From Nitrospiraceae bacterium (lineage in GTDB: Bacteria; Nitrospirota; Nitrospiria; Nitrospirales; UBA8639): DNA of 64,000 bases. Within the stretch, counting starts at the first letter, position 1. Every line of letters begins with the position of its first letter. The position numbers and the translations under genes are program-made. The stretch spans positions 124,001 to 188,000 of the forward strand of contig JACKFE010000001.1 in the NCBI GenBank assembly GCA_020632635.1, given 5' to 3'. Below, in pieces: positions 42,554-51,521 of this stretch. The notes under the pieces were generated by a model. That model was not told the origin of the DNA, did not search any database, and worked only from the letters and a program-made list of their open reading frames with translations.

Positions 42554-44107
42554 ATGAAGATTGAACCAATTCGTTTACACCGCCTCTTCGATCACACCTT
42601 CGCTGCATTCCGTGATGCGCGTGAAACCTTTGCACCACAGATCAGACCTCACGAGGTAGGCAGGATCACCAATGTCTCCACAGGTATCGCCCGAGTGTCC
42701 GGTCTTCCCCATGTGGGGTTTGAAGAGGTCCTGAAATTTCCTGGAGAGATATACGGCATCGCCTTTAATGTCGATGAGGAAGAAATCGGCGTCGTACTCC
42801 TCGGCGACGACTCCCGATTACAGGCCGGTGACGAAGTCGAGCGTCGGGGACATGTCATGGACGTGCCCGTCTGCGAGGGATTGATCGGGCGAGTTATCAA
42901 TCCATTGGGAAGGCCTCTGGACGATCACGGACCGGTAATCTCCAGCGAGCGCCTTCCGATTGAACGACCGGCACCACCGATCATGAATCGCGCACCTGTC
43001 ACGGTGCCGTTGCAAACCGGCATCAAGGTGATCGATGCCCTCATTCCTATTGGACGCGGCCAGCGCGAGTTGATCCTTGGGGACCGGCAGACCGGCAAGA
43101 CCGCCATTGCGCTCGACACTATTCTCAACCAACGGGATCAGAATGTGCTGTGCGTATATTGTGCGATCGGTCAACGCGCCTCCGGCGTGGCCAAAGTCGT
43201 GGCCACCCTCCGCGAACAAGGCGCCATGGAATACACCATCGTCGTGGTCACCGAAGGGAACGATCCGCCTGGCCTGGCCTATATTGCCCCTTATTCGGCA
43301 ACCAGTATCGCCGAGTATTTCATGGAACAGGGTCGCGACGTGCTCATTGTGTATGACGACCTCACCCACCACGCTCGTGCATACCGCGAATTGTCCTTAC
43401 TCTTGCGTCGGCCGCCTGGTCGAGAAGCTTTTCCGGGTGACATCTTTTATATCCACTCACGTCTTCTGGAGCGCGCCACACACCTGAGCCTTGCACTCGG
43501 TGGGGGCTCCCTGACCGCCCTGCCGATTATCGAAACCGAAGCACAAAACATTGCCGCCTATATTCCGACAAATTTAATTTCTATTACCGACGGGCAAATC
43601 TATCTCTCCCCTTCACTCTTTGAATTAGGAGTGTTGCCTGCCGTGGATGTCGGGCGATCCGTTTCCAGGGTGGGAGGGAAAGCCCAACGGGCAGCCTATC
43701 GTGCGGTCGCGGGAAATCTCAAACTGGCCTATGCGCAATTTGAAGAGCTCGAGACATTTGCACGGTTCGGCGCCAGACTCGATGAGGATTCCCGCAGCAT
43801 TATCGAACATGGAAGACGAATCCGTGCCTGTCTGAAACAGCCGGAGTTCGCCCCGTTGCCGGTCCCAACTCAAATCACCCTGCTTCTGGCATTGACAGAC
43901 AACCAATTGGATTCCGTGGCCCTTGACCAGATGACCGCCGCCCAGCACGCCCTGCACCAGGCCTCTCTGAATATCCCGCTGGAGATAACAAACCGATTGC
44001 AAGGCCCTGAAACCTTACCGTCTGAGGACCGCGAAACGATTCTCCATATCGCCCGCAAAGCCCTGACACGCTTTTCACATGCCTCAGCACTCAAGGAGCA
44101 ATCATGA
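42554..44107 (+). CDS. atpA: N-ATPase alpha subunit, AtpA
   Basis: 517 residues. The P-loop GDRQTGKTAIA is visible with the alpha-type QTGK; AIGQRASGVAKVVATLRE and YSATSIAEYFMEQGRDVLIV are typical of alpha. It is the non-catalytic hexamer partner of AtpD. The start is four bases after atpF, and the stop overlaps the ATG of atpG by four bases (ATGA). No unusual residues were noted in the nucleotide site. Confidence 0.95.
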   Translation: MKIEPIRLHRLFDHTFAAFRDARETFAPQIRPHEVGRITNVSTGIARVSGLPHVGFEEVLKFPGEIYGIAFNVDEEEIGVVLLGDDSRLQAGDEVERRGHVMDVPVCEGLIGRVINPLGRPLDDHGPVISSERLPIERPAPPIMNRAPVTVPLQTGIKVIDALIPIGRGQRELILGDRQTGKTAIALDTILNQRDQNVLCVYCAIGQRASGVAKVVATLREQGAMEYTIVVVTEGNDPPGLAYIAPYSATSIAEYFMEQGRDVLIVYDDLTHHARAYRELSLLLRRPPGREAFPGDIFYIHSRLLERATHLSLALGGGSLTALPIIETEAQNIAAYIPTNLISITDGQIYLSPSLFELGVLPAVDVGRSVSRVGGKAQRAAYRAVAGNLKLAYAQFEELETFARFGARLDEDSRSIIEHGRRIRACLKQPEFAPLPVPTQITLLLALTDNQLDSVALDQMTAAQHALHQASLNIPLEITNRLQGPETLPSEDRETILHIARKALTRFSHASALKEQS

Positions 44108-45012
44108 GCGATACCATGATCGCTCTTCGCCGACAGATTCATGGAGCTGGGGATCTGCAATCCGTCGTACGCACGATGAAGGCCTTAGCCGCTTCAAGCA
44201 TCGGACAGTATGAGCAATCGGTGAGCGCATTGGCCGACTATTCCCGCACTGTGGAGTTAGGGTTAAGCGTCTGTTTCCGGAAAGCCCCACTGATAGGTCT
44301 TATAGGAGATCAGAGGAAACGCCTACATGCAGAGGCAATTGGAGCGGTCGTATTCGGTTCCGACCAGGGGCTGGTGGGCCAGTTCAATGAGGTCATAGCC
44401 GAATACACGGTGAAGACCCTGGCCTCGCTCCCTGGTCATCCCAGGGTATGGGCCGTCGGGGAACGCGTGCAAAAGCAGTTGGCAGACGCGGGAGTGTCGT
44501 TACAAGGATTCTTCCCTGTCCCAAATTCCGTCAAGACCATCACTCCGCTTGTCGGACAGATTCTCCTGGAAAGCGAAACGGGCAGCAGTCGTGGGGAAAT
44601 CCTTGAACTCCACCTTTTTTACAACCGGCCCACGTCGAGGGCGGGGTATTCCCCAGTCAATCACCGTCTACTGCCACTGGACGAACGCTGGCAAATGGAG
44701 TTAGCCTCTCGCCCCTGGCCGACAGAGAATTTACCCGAGATCATAGGCCCTACCACCTCGACCTTGCGGGCACTCATCCATGAGTATCTCTTCGTCTCGC
44801 TTTTCCGGGCATGCGCCGAATCTCTGGCCAGCGAAAACGCCAGTCGCTTGAGCGCCATGCAACGCGCCGAAAAAAACATAGATGAACTGCTGGAAGACCT
44901 GAATCGGCGCTTTCACCAAATTCGCCAACGGGGAATTGACGAGGAGCTGTTCGACGTCATTTCGGGCTTTGAGGCTTTGGCCACACCCACACAGCCTCCG
45001 GACGGCCCATGA
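44104..45012 (+). CDS. atpG: N-ATPase gamma subunit, AtpG
   Basis: 302 residues. The N-terminal helix (IALRRQIHGAGDLQSVVRTM) and C-terminal helix (ASRLSAMQRAEKNIDELLED) form the central shaft. The internal FGSDQGLVGQFNEVI is the conserved Rossmann-like part. It is the last gene of the operon. The next gene, a metal exporter on the same strand, is about 150 bases further on, so read-through is possible but not certain. Confidence 0.94.
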   Translation: MSDTMIALRRQIHGAGDLQSVVRTMKALAASSIGQYEQSVSALADYSRTVELGLSVCFRKAPLIGLIGDQRKRLHAEAIGAVVFGSDQGLVGQFNEVIAEYTVKTLASLPGHPRVWAVGERVQKQLADAGVSLQGFFPVPNSVKTITPLVGQILLESETGSSRGEILELHLFYNRPTSRAGYSPVNHRLLPLDERWQMELASRPWPTENLPEIIGPTTSTLRALIHEYLFVSLFRACAESLASENASRLSAMQRAEKNIDELLEDLNRRFHQIRQRGIDEELFDVISGFEALATPTQPPDGP

Positions 45013-45162
45013 ATGAGCGCTTCTCCAAGCTATCAGATGAACCCCGACGCCCAGCCTTTTGCCAACAAATGATACCTAAGGTTATTCTTGCAACAGACTC
45101 AACGCATTCATCCCGTACGATCATCACGATGATTCCCCGTTCTTGACCCGATCAGGCCATTC

Positions 45163-46053
45163 ATGACTCGCTTAACGGAAATTCGTCGGATCCTTTGGTG
45201 GATTCTTTTTCTCAACCTGGCTGTCGCGGCCGCGAAGTGGGGATATGGCCTCCTCACCAATTCATTGGGGATGCAAGCCGACGGGCTCCATTCCTCCTTC
45301 GACGGTGTCTCCAATATCGTCGGGCTGATCGGACTTTGGCTTACCACCCCTCCCCCTGACGCCAACCATCCTTATGGTCATAAAAAATTTGAAACTCTGA
45401 CCGCTGGCACCATTGGCTGTTTTCTCCTCCTGACCTGTTTTTACCTTCTTTGGAAGGCTTACCGGTCATGGACATTGGAACTCAACCCTCACGTTACCGG
45501 CATCAGCTTTTTCATCATGATCGTGACCATGGGAATCAACATCTTCATCACACGATGGGAGCGCCGAAAGGGCACAGAACTCAAAAGCGACATTTTGACG
45601 GCTGATGCCTATCACACGGCAAGTGATGTCCTGACATCGTGCTCCGTACTGGTAGGACTAGTGGCGGTTCAAGCCGGATATCCCTTTATCGATCCATTGG
45701 TTGCGGTTCTGATTGCTGGAGTGATTGCCTGGACAGCCTTTGTGGTTTTGACCGACGTCCTCTCTTCCCTGACCGATGCGATACGATTGGATCCAGGGGA
45801 AATTCGGGCAGCAGTCTTGAGCATTCCTGGCATTTTGGACTGTCATGAAATCAGGACTCGCGGCCTCGCTCACCATGTGTTTGTCGACCTTTCCATTCAT
45901 GTCGATCCCACATGGTCCGTTGCCCAGGGCCATCACTTAGCCACCCAGGTTGAGGAATGGTTGATTGCTCATTTTGATGCGGTTGAAGACGTCGTAGTTC
46001 ATATTGAGCCGGAAGGACATTCAGATTCTCCCCCGGGTGTGGAAGAAGCATAA
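45163..46053 (+). CDS. Cation diffusion facilitator metal exporter
   Basis: 296 residues with six membrane helices and a C-terminal cytoplasmic domain. Transport-site residues are His43/Asp47 in DGLHSSFDGVSN and the HxxxD of AYHTASDVLTSC. HPYGHKKFETL is the family signature between helices 2 and 3. It should export Zn2+ or another divalent metal in exchange for H+; specificity is not certain. The C-terminal domain (about 205-290) has AAVLSIPGILDCHEIRTRGL, typical of the dimerisation fold. The 3' end overlaps the convergent histidine kinase gene by 55 bases. Confidence 0.88.
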   Translation: MTRLTEIRRILWWILFLNLAVAAAKWGYGLLTNSLGMQADGLHSSFDGVSNIVGLIGLWLTTPPPDANHPYGHKKFETLTAGTIGCFLLLTCFYLLWKAYRSWTLELNPHVTGISFFIMIVTMGINIFITRWERRKGTELKSDILTADAYHTASDVLTSCSVLVGLVAVQAGYPFIDPLVAVLIAGVIAWTAFVVLTDVLSSLTDAIRLDPGEIRAAVLSIPGILDCHEIRTRGLAHHVFVDLSIHVDPTWSVAQGHHLATQVEEWLIAHFDAVEDVVVHIEPEGHSDSPPGVEEA

Positions 46054-47990
46054 ACACCATGCATGGGGAGCGTAACCAAAAAGACCGTCCCCTTCCCAGG
46101 AAGACTGCTCACTCGAATGCTGCCTTCATGTTCTTGAATGATTCCGTGAACCACCGTCAAACCCAATCCCGTGCCTTCTCCCACCCCTTTCGTGGTAAAG
46201 AACGGATCGAAGATTTTCTTGAGGTCTTCCTCAGACATCCCAGCCCCGGTATCTTCAACTCGTAATTCTAGACCCTTCTCCGTGGCAACAAGCCCCAGGG
46301 AGAGTTTGCCACCCGTTGGCATCGCCTGACAGGCATTCAACACGAGATTCAGAAGGACCTGATTCATTTGGTCGGGATCCGCCCAGGCTCTGGGCAACCC
46401 CTCCGCCTCATTCCGTTCAACCTGAATATGCTGTTTTTGCAATTTCTCCTGCAACACATCCAGCACATCCGTAACCACCTCCCGCATATCTACGGCTCGG
46501 CGTTCAGAAGGCCGTCGTCGGGCAAAACTCAATAATTGATTCATGATTTTGGTGATCCGCTCCACTTGCGTCACAATAGTCGACAGCCCCTTTCGGGTAT
46601 GTTCGTCTTGAGCTTTTCGCATGAGTAATTCCGCTCGCCCTAAAATGACATTCATCGGCGTTCCAATTTCATGCGCCATACCCGAGGCCAAAGTCCCTAA
46701 CTCCGCCAACCGCTCCGTCTTTCGTAACTGATCTTCCAGCATGCGCTCCTGGGTGATATCAATGACATATCCCTCGATAGCCAAAACCGTTCCATCTTCA
46801 GCATAAATTCCACACCCCTGTTCCCAAAACCATCTGATGGTCCCATCCGCTTTCCGAATGCGGTAGGACAACTGAAAGGGCCGTTTTCGCTTCAAGGCCT
46901 CCTCAATTTCTAGGAAGATTTTGACTCGATCTTCCTGGAGCACCACGTCACGGCTGAAGGAAATAGGATTCCCCCGCAGAAAGACCTCAGCGGAATACCC
47001 GGTGAGCTCCCGGCAACTGGGACTGATAAATTCCATGGACCACTGTTCATCATAGCGGCATCGATATACCATCCCGGGAAGATTCGCGAGCAGGGTGGAT
47101 AGGGTCCGCTGGGTTTCTTGCAATTGCCGTTGGGTCTTTATGCGATCAGTAAGGTCCACCACGATTGCCACAAACAACCCGTTTCCTTCCTGAACAAAAT
47201 ATTGCAAATGGACTTCTACCGGATAAGTCGTGCCATTTTTTCGGCGATAAAAAGCCTGATATTCCATCTTTTTTCGCTCACCGCTCATCAAGGGGTGAAC
47301 CTGTTCCTCGAATGTCTGGCGGGTTAACGCGGAACTCAGGTCCATAGGGGTCATCCGCAGCAGGTCCTCAAGGGAATAGCCGGTATTATCGCGCGCCGCC
47401 TGATTCACCAGCGTAAATTGAAATGTCAGGCCGTCAAACACATACACTTCATTAATCAAGTCATCCAGGATGCGGCCCAGTTGAGAAATCCGATCCTCAT
47501 GGGCTTTGCGTTGAGTGATGTCACGAAGAATGACCGTCAGCCATTTCTTCCCTGAACGTTTCATTTGTGAAATGGATGCTTCCAAGGGAAATTCTTCGCC
47601 GGTCAGGCGAACACCTTGGATTTCCCGGTAGGGATCCATGAGTCGGGTGGTCTCCCCGGAAACCGAAAATTCATGAATATGATTTCGATGGATCTTCTGT
47701 AACGATTGGGGAAGAAATTGATCCAGAGGTTTGCCTAAGGCTTGTTCGGCAGTACAATGAAAAATTTTCTCCGCCGCCGCATTAAACAAGACCACCCGTT
47801 GTTGCTCATCGATGGTAATGATCCCATCCATGGCGGAATGAATGATCCCAGCCAATTGCATTTCCAGCGCTTCCAGGCCCTCTCGCGTCTCATGATGAAT
47901 CGCTTGGAGAGCCCGTAGCTCGGCCAGCTCTTCACGAAGAGCATGGAGATCATTTTCCGAATTGGGGAAAGGGGACGTGTCCGTCATCAA
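45999..47990 (-). CDS. Soluble PAS-sensor histidine kinase
   Basis: 663 residues with no membrane helix. A short coiled coil (ALREELAELRALQAIHHETR) is followed by three PAS domains (about 45-165, 170-290, 300-425). HisKA has LGTLASGMAHEIGTPMNVIL (phospho-His). The ATPase domain has NLVLNACQAMPTGGK, DTGAGMSEE and FDPFFTTKGVGEGTGLGLT. It lies 205 bases downstream of the NtrC-type regulator on the same strand, and the two are the natural cognate pair. The signals sensed by the PAS domains are unknown, though redox or oxygen would fit the neighbouring genes. Confidence 0.9.
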   Translation of the reverse strand: MMTDTSPFPNSENDLHALREELAELRALQAIHHETREGLEALEMQLAGIIHSAMDGIITIDEQQRVVLFNAAAEKIFHCTAEQALGKPLDQFLPQSLQKIHRNHIHEFSVSGETTRLMDPYREIQGVRLTGEEFPLEASISQMKRSGKKWLTVILRDITQRKAHEDRISQLGRILDDLINEVYVFDGLTFQFTLVNQAARDNTGYSLEDLLRMTPMDLSSALTRQTFEEQVHPLMSGERKKMEYQAFYRRKNGTTYPVEVHLQYFVQEGNGLFVAIVVDLTDRIKTQRQLQETQRTLSTLLANLPGMVYRCRYDEQWSMEFISPSCRELTGYSAEVFLRGNPISFSRDVVLQEDRVKIFLEIEEALKRKRPFQLSYRIRKADGTIRWFWEQGCGIYAEDGTVLAIEGYVIDITQERMLEDQLRKTERLAELGTLASGMAHEIGTPMNVILGRAELLMRKAQDEHTRKGLSTIVTQVERITKIMNQLLSFARRRPSERRAVDMREVVTDVLDVLQEKLQKQHIQVERNEAEGLPRAWADPDQMNQVLLNLVLNACQAMPTGGKLSLGLVATEKGLELRVEDTGAGMSEEDLKKIFDPFFTTKGVGEGTGLGLTVVHGIIQEHEGSIRVSSLPGKGTVFLVTLPMHGVYASSTPGGESECPSGSI

Positions 47991-48194
47991 TGGGTACTTT
48001 GCACAGAGTCACTTCTGCGGAGGAGACAACCCATTCATCAAGCCAGAGTATGGCTCCTGGTTGAGTGAATCCTACCGAAATGGCCAGGCTTGGGAAAGCC
48101 CCTTGAGGCAGGAGGTGAGATTGTTAGAAATGTTGGTTACCCTGGTCTTTCGGACATTAACATGAAAATGGAAGGAACCGATCACCACCATTGC

Positions 48195-49562
48195 CTAGGC
48201 TTTCGCCTCCATTTCTGACAACTTCCGATAGAGAGTTTTTCGGTCGATACCCAATACATGCGCTGTTTGGTATTTATTGCCACCCATTTTTTCCAAAACC
48301 CGCCTGATATAGGCATGTTCCAATTCTTCCAAAGACATCACGTGTTCAGCAGCATCTTCAATAATCTGCCCCTCACCAGTGATCTCACGGATTCCCGAAG
48401 GCAGATCGTCCAACGTAATTTTGTTGCCTTGCGTCAATGTGGCGGCCCGCTCAATGACATTCTCCAGTTCACGGACGTTGCCCGGCCAAGCATAATCCAT
48501 TAATCGCGCCATCGCTGACTCCATCACTCCTTCCACCTGCTTTTCCTGGGCAGACAGGCTCTTATGGAGCAAGCCGTGGACTAACAAAGGAATATCCTCC
48601 CGACGATCCCGCAGGGGTGGCAATCGGATTTCAATCACATTGAGCCGGTAAAATAAATCTTCACGAAACCGCTTGGCTTTCACTTCCTCAGCCAACTTTA
48701 CATTCGTCGCGGCAATTAGCCGAACATTCATTGACAAAGATTTAGTGGCACCCACCCGTCGAATTTCACGTTCCTGGACCGCACGCAGTAATTTGGCTTG
48801 GAGCATCATGGGCATCTCGCTGATTTCATCCAGAAACAACGTGCCGCCTTGCGCCTCCTCGAAAAGGCCCCGCTTATCCGTCTTGGCATCCGTAAAGGCC
48901 CCGCGAACATGACCGAAGAGTTCGCTCTCCAATAACAATTCCGGAATGGCCGCACAATTCACTGGAACGAATGGCGCCCCGCGACGTTGACTATTGAAGT
49001 GAATGGCTTTCGCCACGAGTTCTTTTCCCGTACCACTCTCGCCCGTGATTAAAATATTCGTTTGGGAATCCGCCACCCGTCTGATCAAATCGAAGATTTC
49101 TTTCATCGGCTTGCTTTTCCCGAGAATTTGGTCAAAAGAATACTCCCGTGTCACGTGTTGGCGAAGTTGCTGGACTTCTTGTCGTAATAACGCTTCACTC
49201 AACGCTTTCTTGATCGTGAGCAAGAGTTCATCGGTTTTAATCGGCTTGGTCAGGTAATCAAATGCCCCTTGCTTCATCGCTTCAACCGCTGACTCAACCG
49301 TTCCAAACGCGGTCATCATGACTAAATTAGTTTCCGGATGGGCACGAACAACATGTTCCAGCAAGCCCAATCCTCCCATCCCTTTCATACGTAAATCGGT
49401 AAGCACGACAGGGAAATCCCTGTGCCCCATCCGGTCAATGGCATCTTGCCCATCAGACGCCACTTCGACCTGATAGCCCTCTTCTTCCAACAGCTCTCGA
49501 AGCAACTGACGCATTTCCAGTTCATCGTCCACGATTAAAATACAGGGCATTGGTTGGGTCAT
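48195..49562 (-). CDS. Sigma-54-dependent NtrC-family response regulator
   Basis: 455 residues from ATG at 49562, with GAGGAAG five bases upstream; ATG at 49607 is less likely. The receiver domain (about 1-115) has VDDELEMRQ, acceptor Asp in VLTDLRM and Lys in TKP. The AAA+ domain (about 145-380) has GESGTGKELVAKAIH (Walker A) and GTLFLDEI (Walker B). The sigma-54 contact loop reads GAFTDA where GAFTGA is usual. The Fis-type helix-turn-helix is NKYQTAHVLGIDRKTLYRKL. It should activate sigma-54 promoters such as those at 49838, 50915, 35793 and 25666, by inference from co-location. Confidence 0.93.
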   Translation of the reverse strand: MTQPMPCILIVDDELEMRQLLRELLEEEGYQVEVASDGQDAIDRMGHRDFPVVLTDLRMKGMGGLGLLEHVVRAHPETNLVMMTAFGTVESAVEAMKQGAFDYLTKPIKTDELLLTIKKALSEALLRQEVQQLRQHVTREYSFDQILGKSKPMKEIFDLIRRVADSQTNILITGESGTGKELVAKAIHFNSQRRGAPFVPVNCAAIPELLLESELFGHVRGAFTDAKTDKRGLFEEAQGGTLFLDEISEMPMMLQAKLLRAVQEREIRRVGATKSLSMNVRLIAATNVKLAEEVKAKRFREDLFYRLNVIEIRLPPLRDRREDIPLLVHGLLHKSLSAQEKQVEGVMESAMARLMDYAWPGNVRELENVIERAATLTQGNKITLDDLPSGIREITGEGQIIEDAAEHVMSLEELEHAYIRRVLEKMGGNKYQTAHVLGIDRKTLYRKLSEMEAKA

Positions 49563-49910
49563 GACGGCTTCCTCAAGTTGTCGATCATTCGTATGCGCGC
49601 TGGACATCCCATCGGCTCCCTTTCACGCTTGGCGTGTAACCGTTGCGGACACGTTCCTGAAACCAACGATCTCTTTGGCTTGTTGCATTTTCCCCCACTA
49701 TGGATTTTAGAGACTGGCGCGTTTTGCAACATCCTTACCAGCCATCAGACATCACTTGCAATACTCGCCCATCCAAAACAATTCCATTCCTCTCATGAAA
49801 AACCGTTCGTAAATTTTGAAAACCAGTCGATGAATCATGGCACCTGTCTTGCTCTATCCTGAAAAACATGCCATAAAGGGTTTAAATCCTCTCGTGAAAC
49901 TCACGGCGTT
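49563..49910. other. Divergent intergenic region with sigma-54 promoter
   Basis: About 350 bases between the NtrC-type regulator and a universal stress gene. An open frame of about 100 codons (49554-49862, +) covers most of it but reads into the promoter and has no protein-like features, so I do not call it. Activator binding sites are expected here; none was identified with certainty. Confidence 0.45.
49838..49853 (+). promoter_or_regulatory. Sigma-54 (-24/-12) promoter
   Basis: TGGCAC-CTGTC-TTGCT is a perfect match to the consensus, with ten bases between GG and GC. It ends 57 bases before the ATG at 49911. The NtrC-type activator gene is encoded divergently next to it. Confidence 0.78.
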
Positions 49911-50774
49911 ATGAAAATTATCGTTGCCATAGATGGTTCACCATGTTCGACCTTTGTAGTGCAATCTCTTGCACATTTTGCGCCGCCAGAGGAATGTACG
50001 TTGGTCCATGCTCTTGCTCTTCCCGATCTGAGCTATCCGCTGATTACTCCTGATGTGAGAGAAGAAGCCCAACGTGAGATTACCGCCCGGCTACGCCAGG
50101 AAGGGGAGGCGCTATTACAGGATGCTGAAACCCATCTCCCTTCTGATTTTTCCCACATTCAGCGGATCCATCAGATCGGACATCCCGTTGACGTCATTTT
50201 AGACACGGCACGATCCTCCCAAGCTCATCTGATTCTTTTGGGGGCCAGAGGTCTAGGACCGGTCAAAGAATTGATCTTGGGAAGTATTTCACACCGCATT
50301 GTCCTGCATGCCCCTTGTCCAACCATGGTGGTCAAAGCTCCCATCCAGCACATCAAAAAAATTCTCCTTCCCATTGAGGGAGAGGAAGATGCGAATACCG
50401 CTATTCAATTTTTAGGGTTGCGGCCTTTTCGGCAATCCGTTGACATTCAAGTATTTAGCGTGTGGCCCCAACCGCAACTTCCATGGCCGACCACCATCGG
50501 GCAAACCAACGTCCTAGAGATTCAAGCATTGGAAGAGGCTCAAACCAAATTGGACCATATTGCCGAACGCCTCCACAAAATGAATTACTCTTGTCAATCC
50601 CAAGTCGGGTTAGGCAATCCTGCCCTGGCCATTCTGGAACAAGCAAAATCCTATCAACCCGACCTCATCATTATGGGAACACACAGCCGAGGGGGACTAT
50701 CACGGTTTTTAATGGGAAGCGTCTCTCATTCTCTCCATCACCAAACACCCTGCCCGGTCTTATTGGTCCGCTAG
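49911..50774 (+). CDS. Universal stress protein, two UspA domains
   Basis: 287 residues. Domain 1 starts MKIIVAIDGSPCS and has GARG-x9-GS. Domain 2 (about 145-287) has GTHS-x9-GS, where Ser replaces the third conserved Gly of the G-x2-G-x9-G(S) ATP loop, so its ATP binding may be weaker. HHQTPCPVLLVR closes domain 2. It is preceded by a perfect sigma-54 promoter and followed, after a second sigma-54 promoter, by hsp20. A maintenance role under stress or low energy is inferred. Confidence 0.9.
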   Translation: MKIIVAIDGSPCSTFVVQSLAHFAPPEECTLVHALALPDLSYPLITPDVREEAQREITARLRQEGEALLQDAETHLPSDFSHIQRIHQIGHPVDVILDTARSSQAHLILLGARGLGPVKELILGSISHRIVLHAPCPTMVVKAPIQHIKKILLPIEGEEDANTAIQFLGLRPFRQSVDIQVFSVWPQPQLPWPTTIGQTNVLEIQALEEAQTKLDHIAERLHKMNYSCQSQVGLGNPALAILEQAKSYQPDLIIMGTHSRGGLSRFLMGSVSHSLHHQTPCPVLLVR

Positions 50775-50914
50775 CCTGTTTGCCTTTCCTGCAAATAAAG
50801 TCTGTAGCCATCTGCCCCAAGCAATCAGGTTTAAGCCAACGAAACAATCTGCTAAGATCCCACTTCTCTTGATTTTCCAAATGGTTCCATCAAAGTTCGA
50901 CCACAGCCGATTGG

Positions 50915-50930
50915 TGGCATATCCATTGCT
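50915..50930 (+). promoter_or_regulatory. Sigma-54 (-24/-12) promoter
   Basis: TGGCAT-ATCCA-TTGCT has one difference from the consensus (T at the sixth base) and the correct spacing. It ends 56 bases before the hsp20 ATG at 50987. Confidence 0.7.
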
Positions 50931-50986
50931 ATTTTTATCCTTGAGGGATTTTTTCTCAAACGACACACTCAACAAGGAGGAAAGGC

Positions 50987-51442
50987 ATGGCGGCTATTAC
51001 CAGATGGGATCCATTTCGAGAACTGGACGATCTTCAAAACCGGCTGTCCACGATGTTTGGTCGGGCTCCGGTCAAAAAAGAAGGCGAGCGGCAGGAAGCG
51101 TTACGTGTCGCCGAGTGGGCTCCCTTAGTCGATATCACCGAAGACGCCAAGGAATACCTTATCAAGGCAGAACTTCCCGATATTAAAAAAGAGGAGGTCA
51201 AAATCAACGTTCAAAATGATGTCTTATCTATTTCGGGAGAGCGAAAATACGAAAAAGAGGAAAAAGATAAGAAATTTCATCGTATTGAACGGGCATATGG
51301 CAGTTTTCTAAGGAGTTTTACGATTCCGGAAGACGCAGACCCGGAAAAAGTCTCTGCTGAATTTGAGAATGGGTTGTTGCGTGTTCATATTCCCAAAACC
51401 GAACGATCCAAACCCAAAAGTATTGAAGTGAAGGTTTCGTAG
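50987..51442 (+). CDS. Small heat-shock protein (Hsp20/alpha-crystallin)
   Basis: 151 residues, preceded by AAGGAGG. The N-terminal arm ITRWDPFRELDDLQNRLSTM is followed by the alpha-crystallin domain (AEWAPLVDITEDAKEYLIKA, LPDIKKEEVKINVQNDVLSI, FENGLLRVHIPKTE). It binds unfolding proteins without ATP. Control by sigma-54 instead of sigma-32 or CIRCE would be unusual and is inferred from the promoter at 50915. A GC-rich hairpin follows the stop codon. Confidence 0.94.
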   Translation: MAAITRWDPFRELDDLQNRLSTMFGRAPVKKEGERQEALRVAEWAPLVDITEDAKEYLIKAELPDIKKEEVKINVQNDVLSISGERKYEKEEKDKKFHRIERAYGSFLRSFTIPEDADPEKVSAEFENGLLRVHIPKTERSKPKSIEVKVS

Positions 51443-51453
51443 AAACATTTCTT

Positions 51454-51473
51454 CCCCCTGGGAAACCGGGGGG
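51454..51473 (+). terminator. GC-rich hairpin after hsp20
   Basis: CCCCCTGG-GAAA-CCGGGGGG forms an 8-bp stem (one G-T pair) with a GAAA loop, starting 12 bases after the hsp20 stop. No T-run follows, so it may be an mRNA-stabilising hairpin or Rho-assisted end rather than a standard intrinsic terminator. Confidence 0.4.
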
Positions 51474-51521
51474 GAGGAGAGGTTCTTAGCGATTATTTAT
51501 TTTCCAAAAAGGAGAGAGTCC

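Noticed and set aside
45009..45146. A 45-codon frame starting at the end of atpG
   Set aside because: Short, no helix or motif, and not part of the known N-ATPase gene order; too weak to call.
49554..49862. A 102-codon frame between the NtrC-type gene and the universal stress gene
   Set aside because: It runs through the sigma-54 promoter at 49838 and has no conserved-looking segment.
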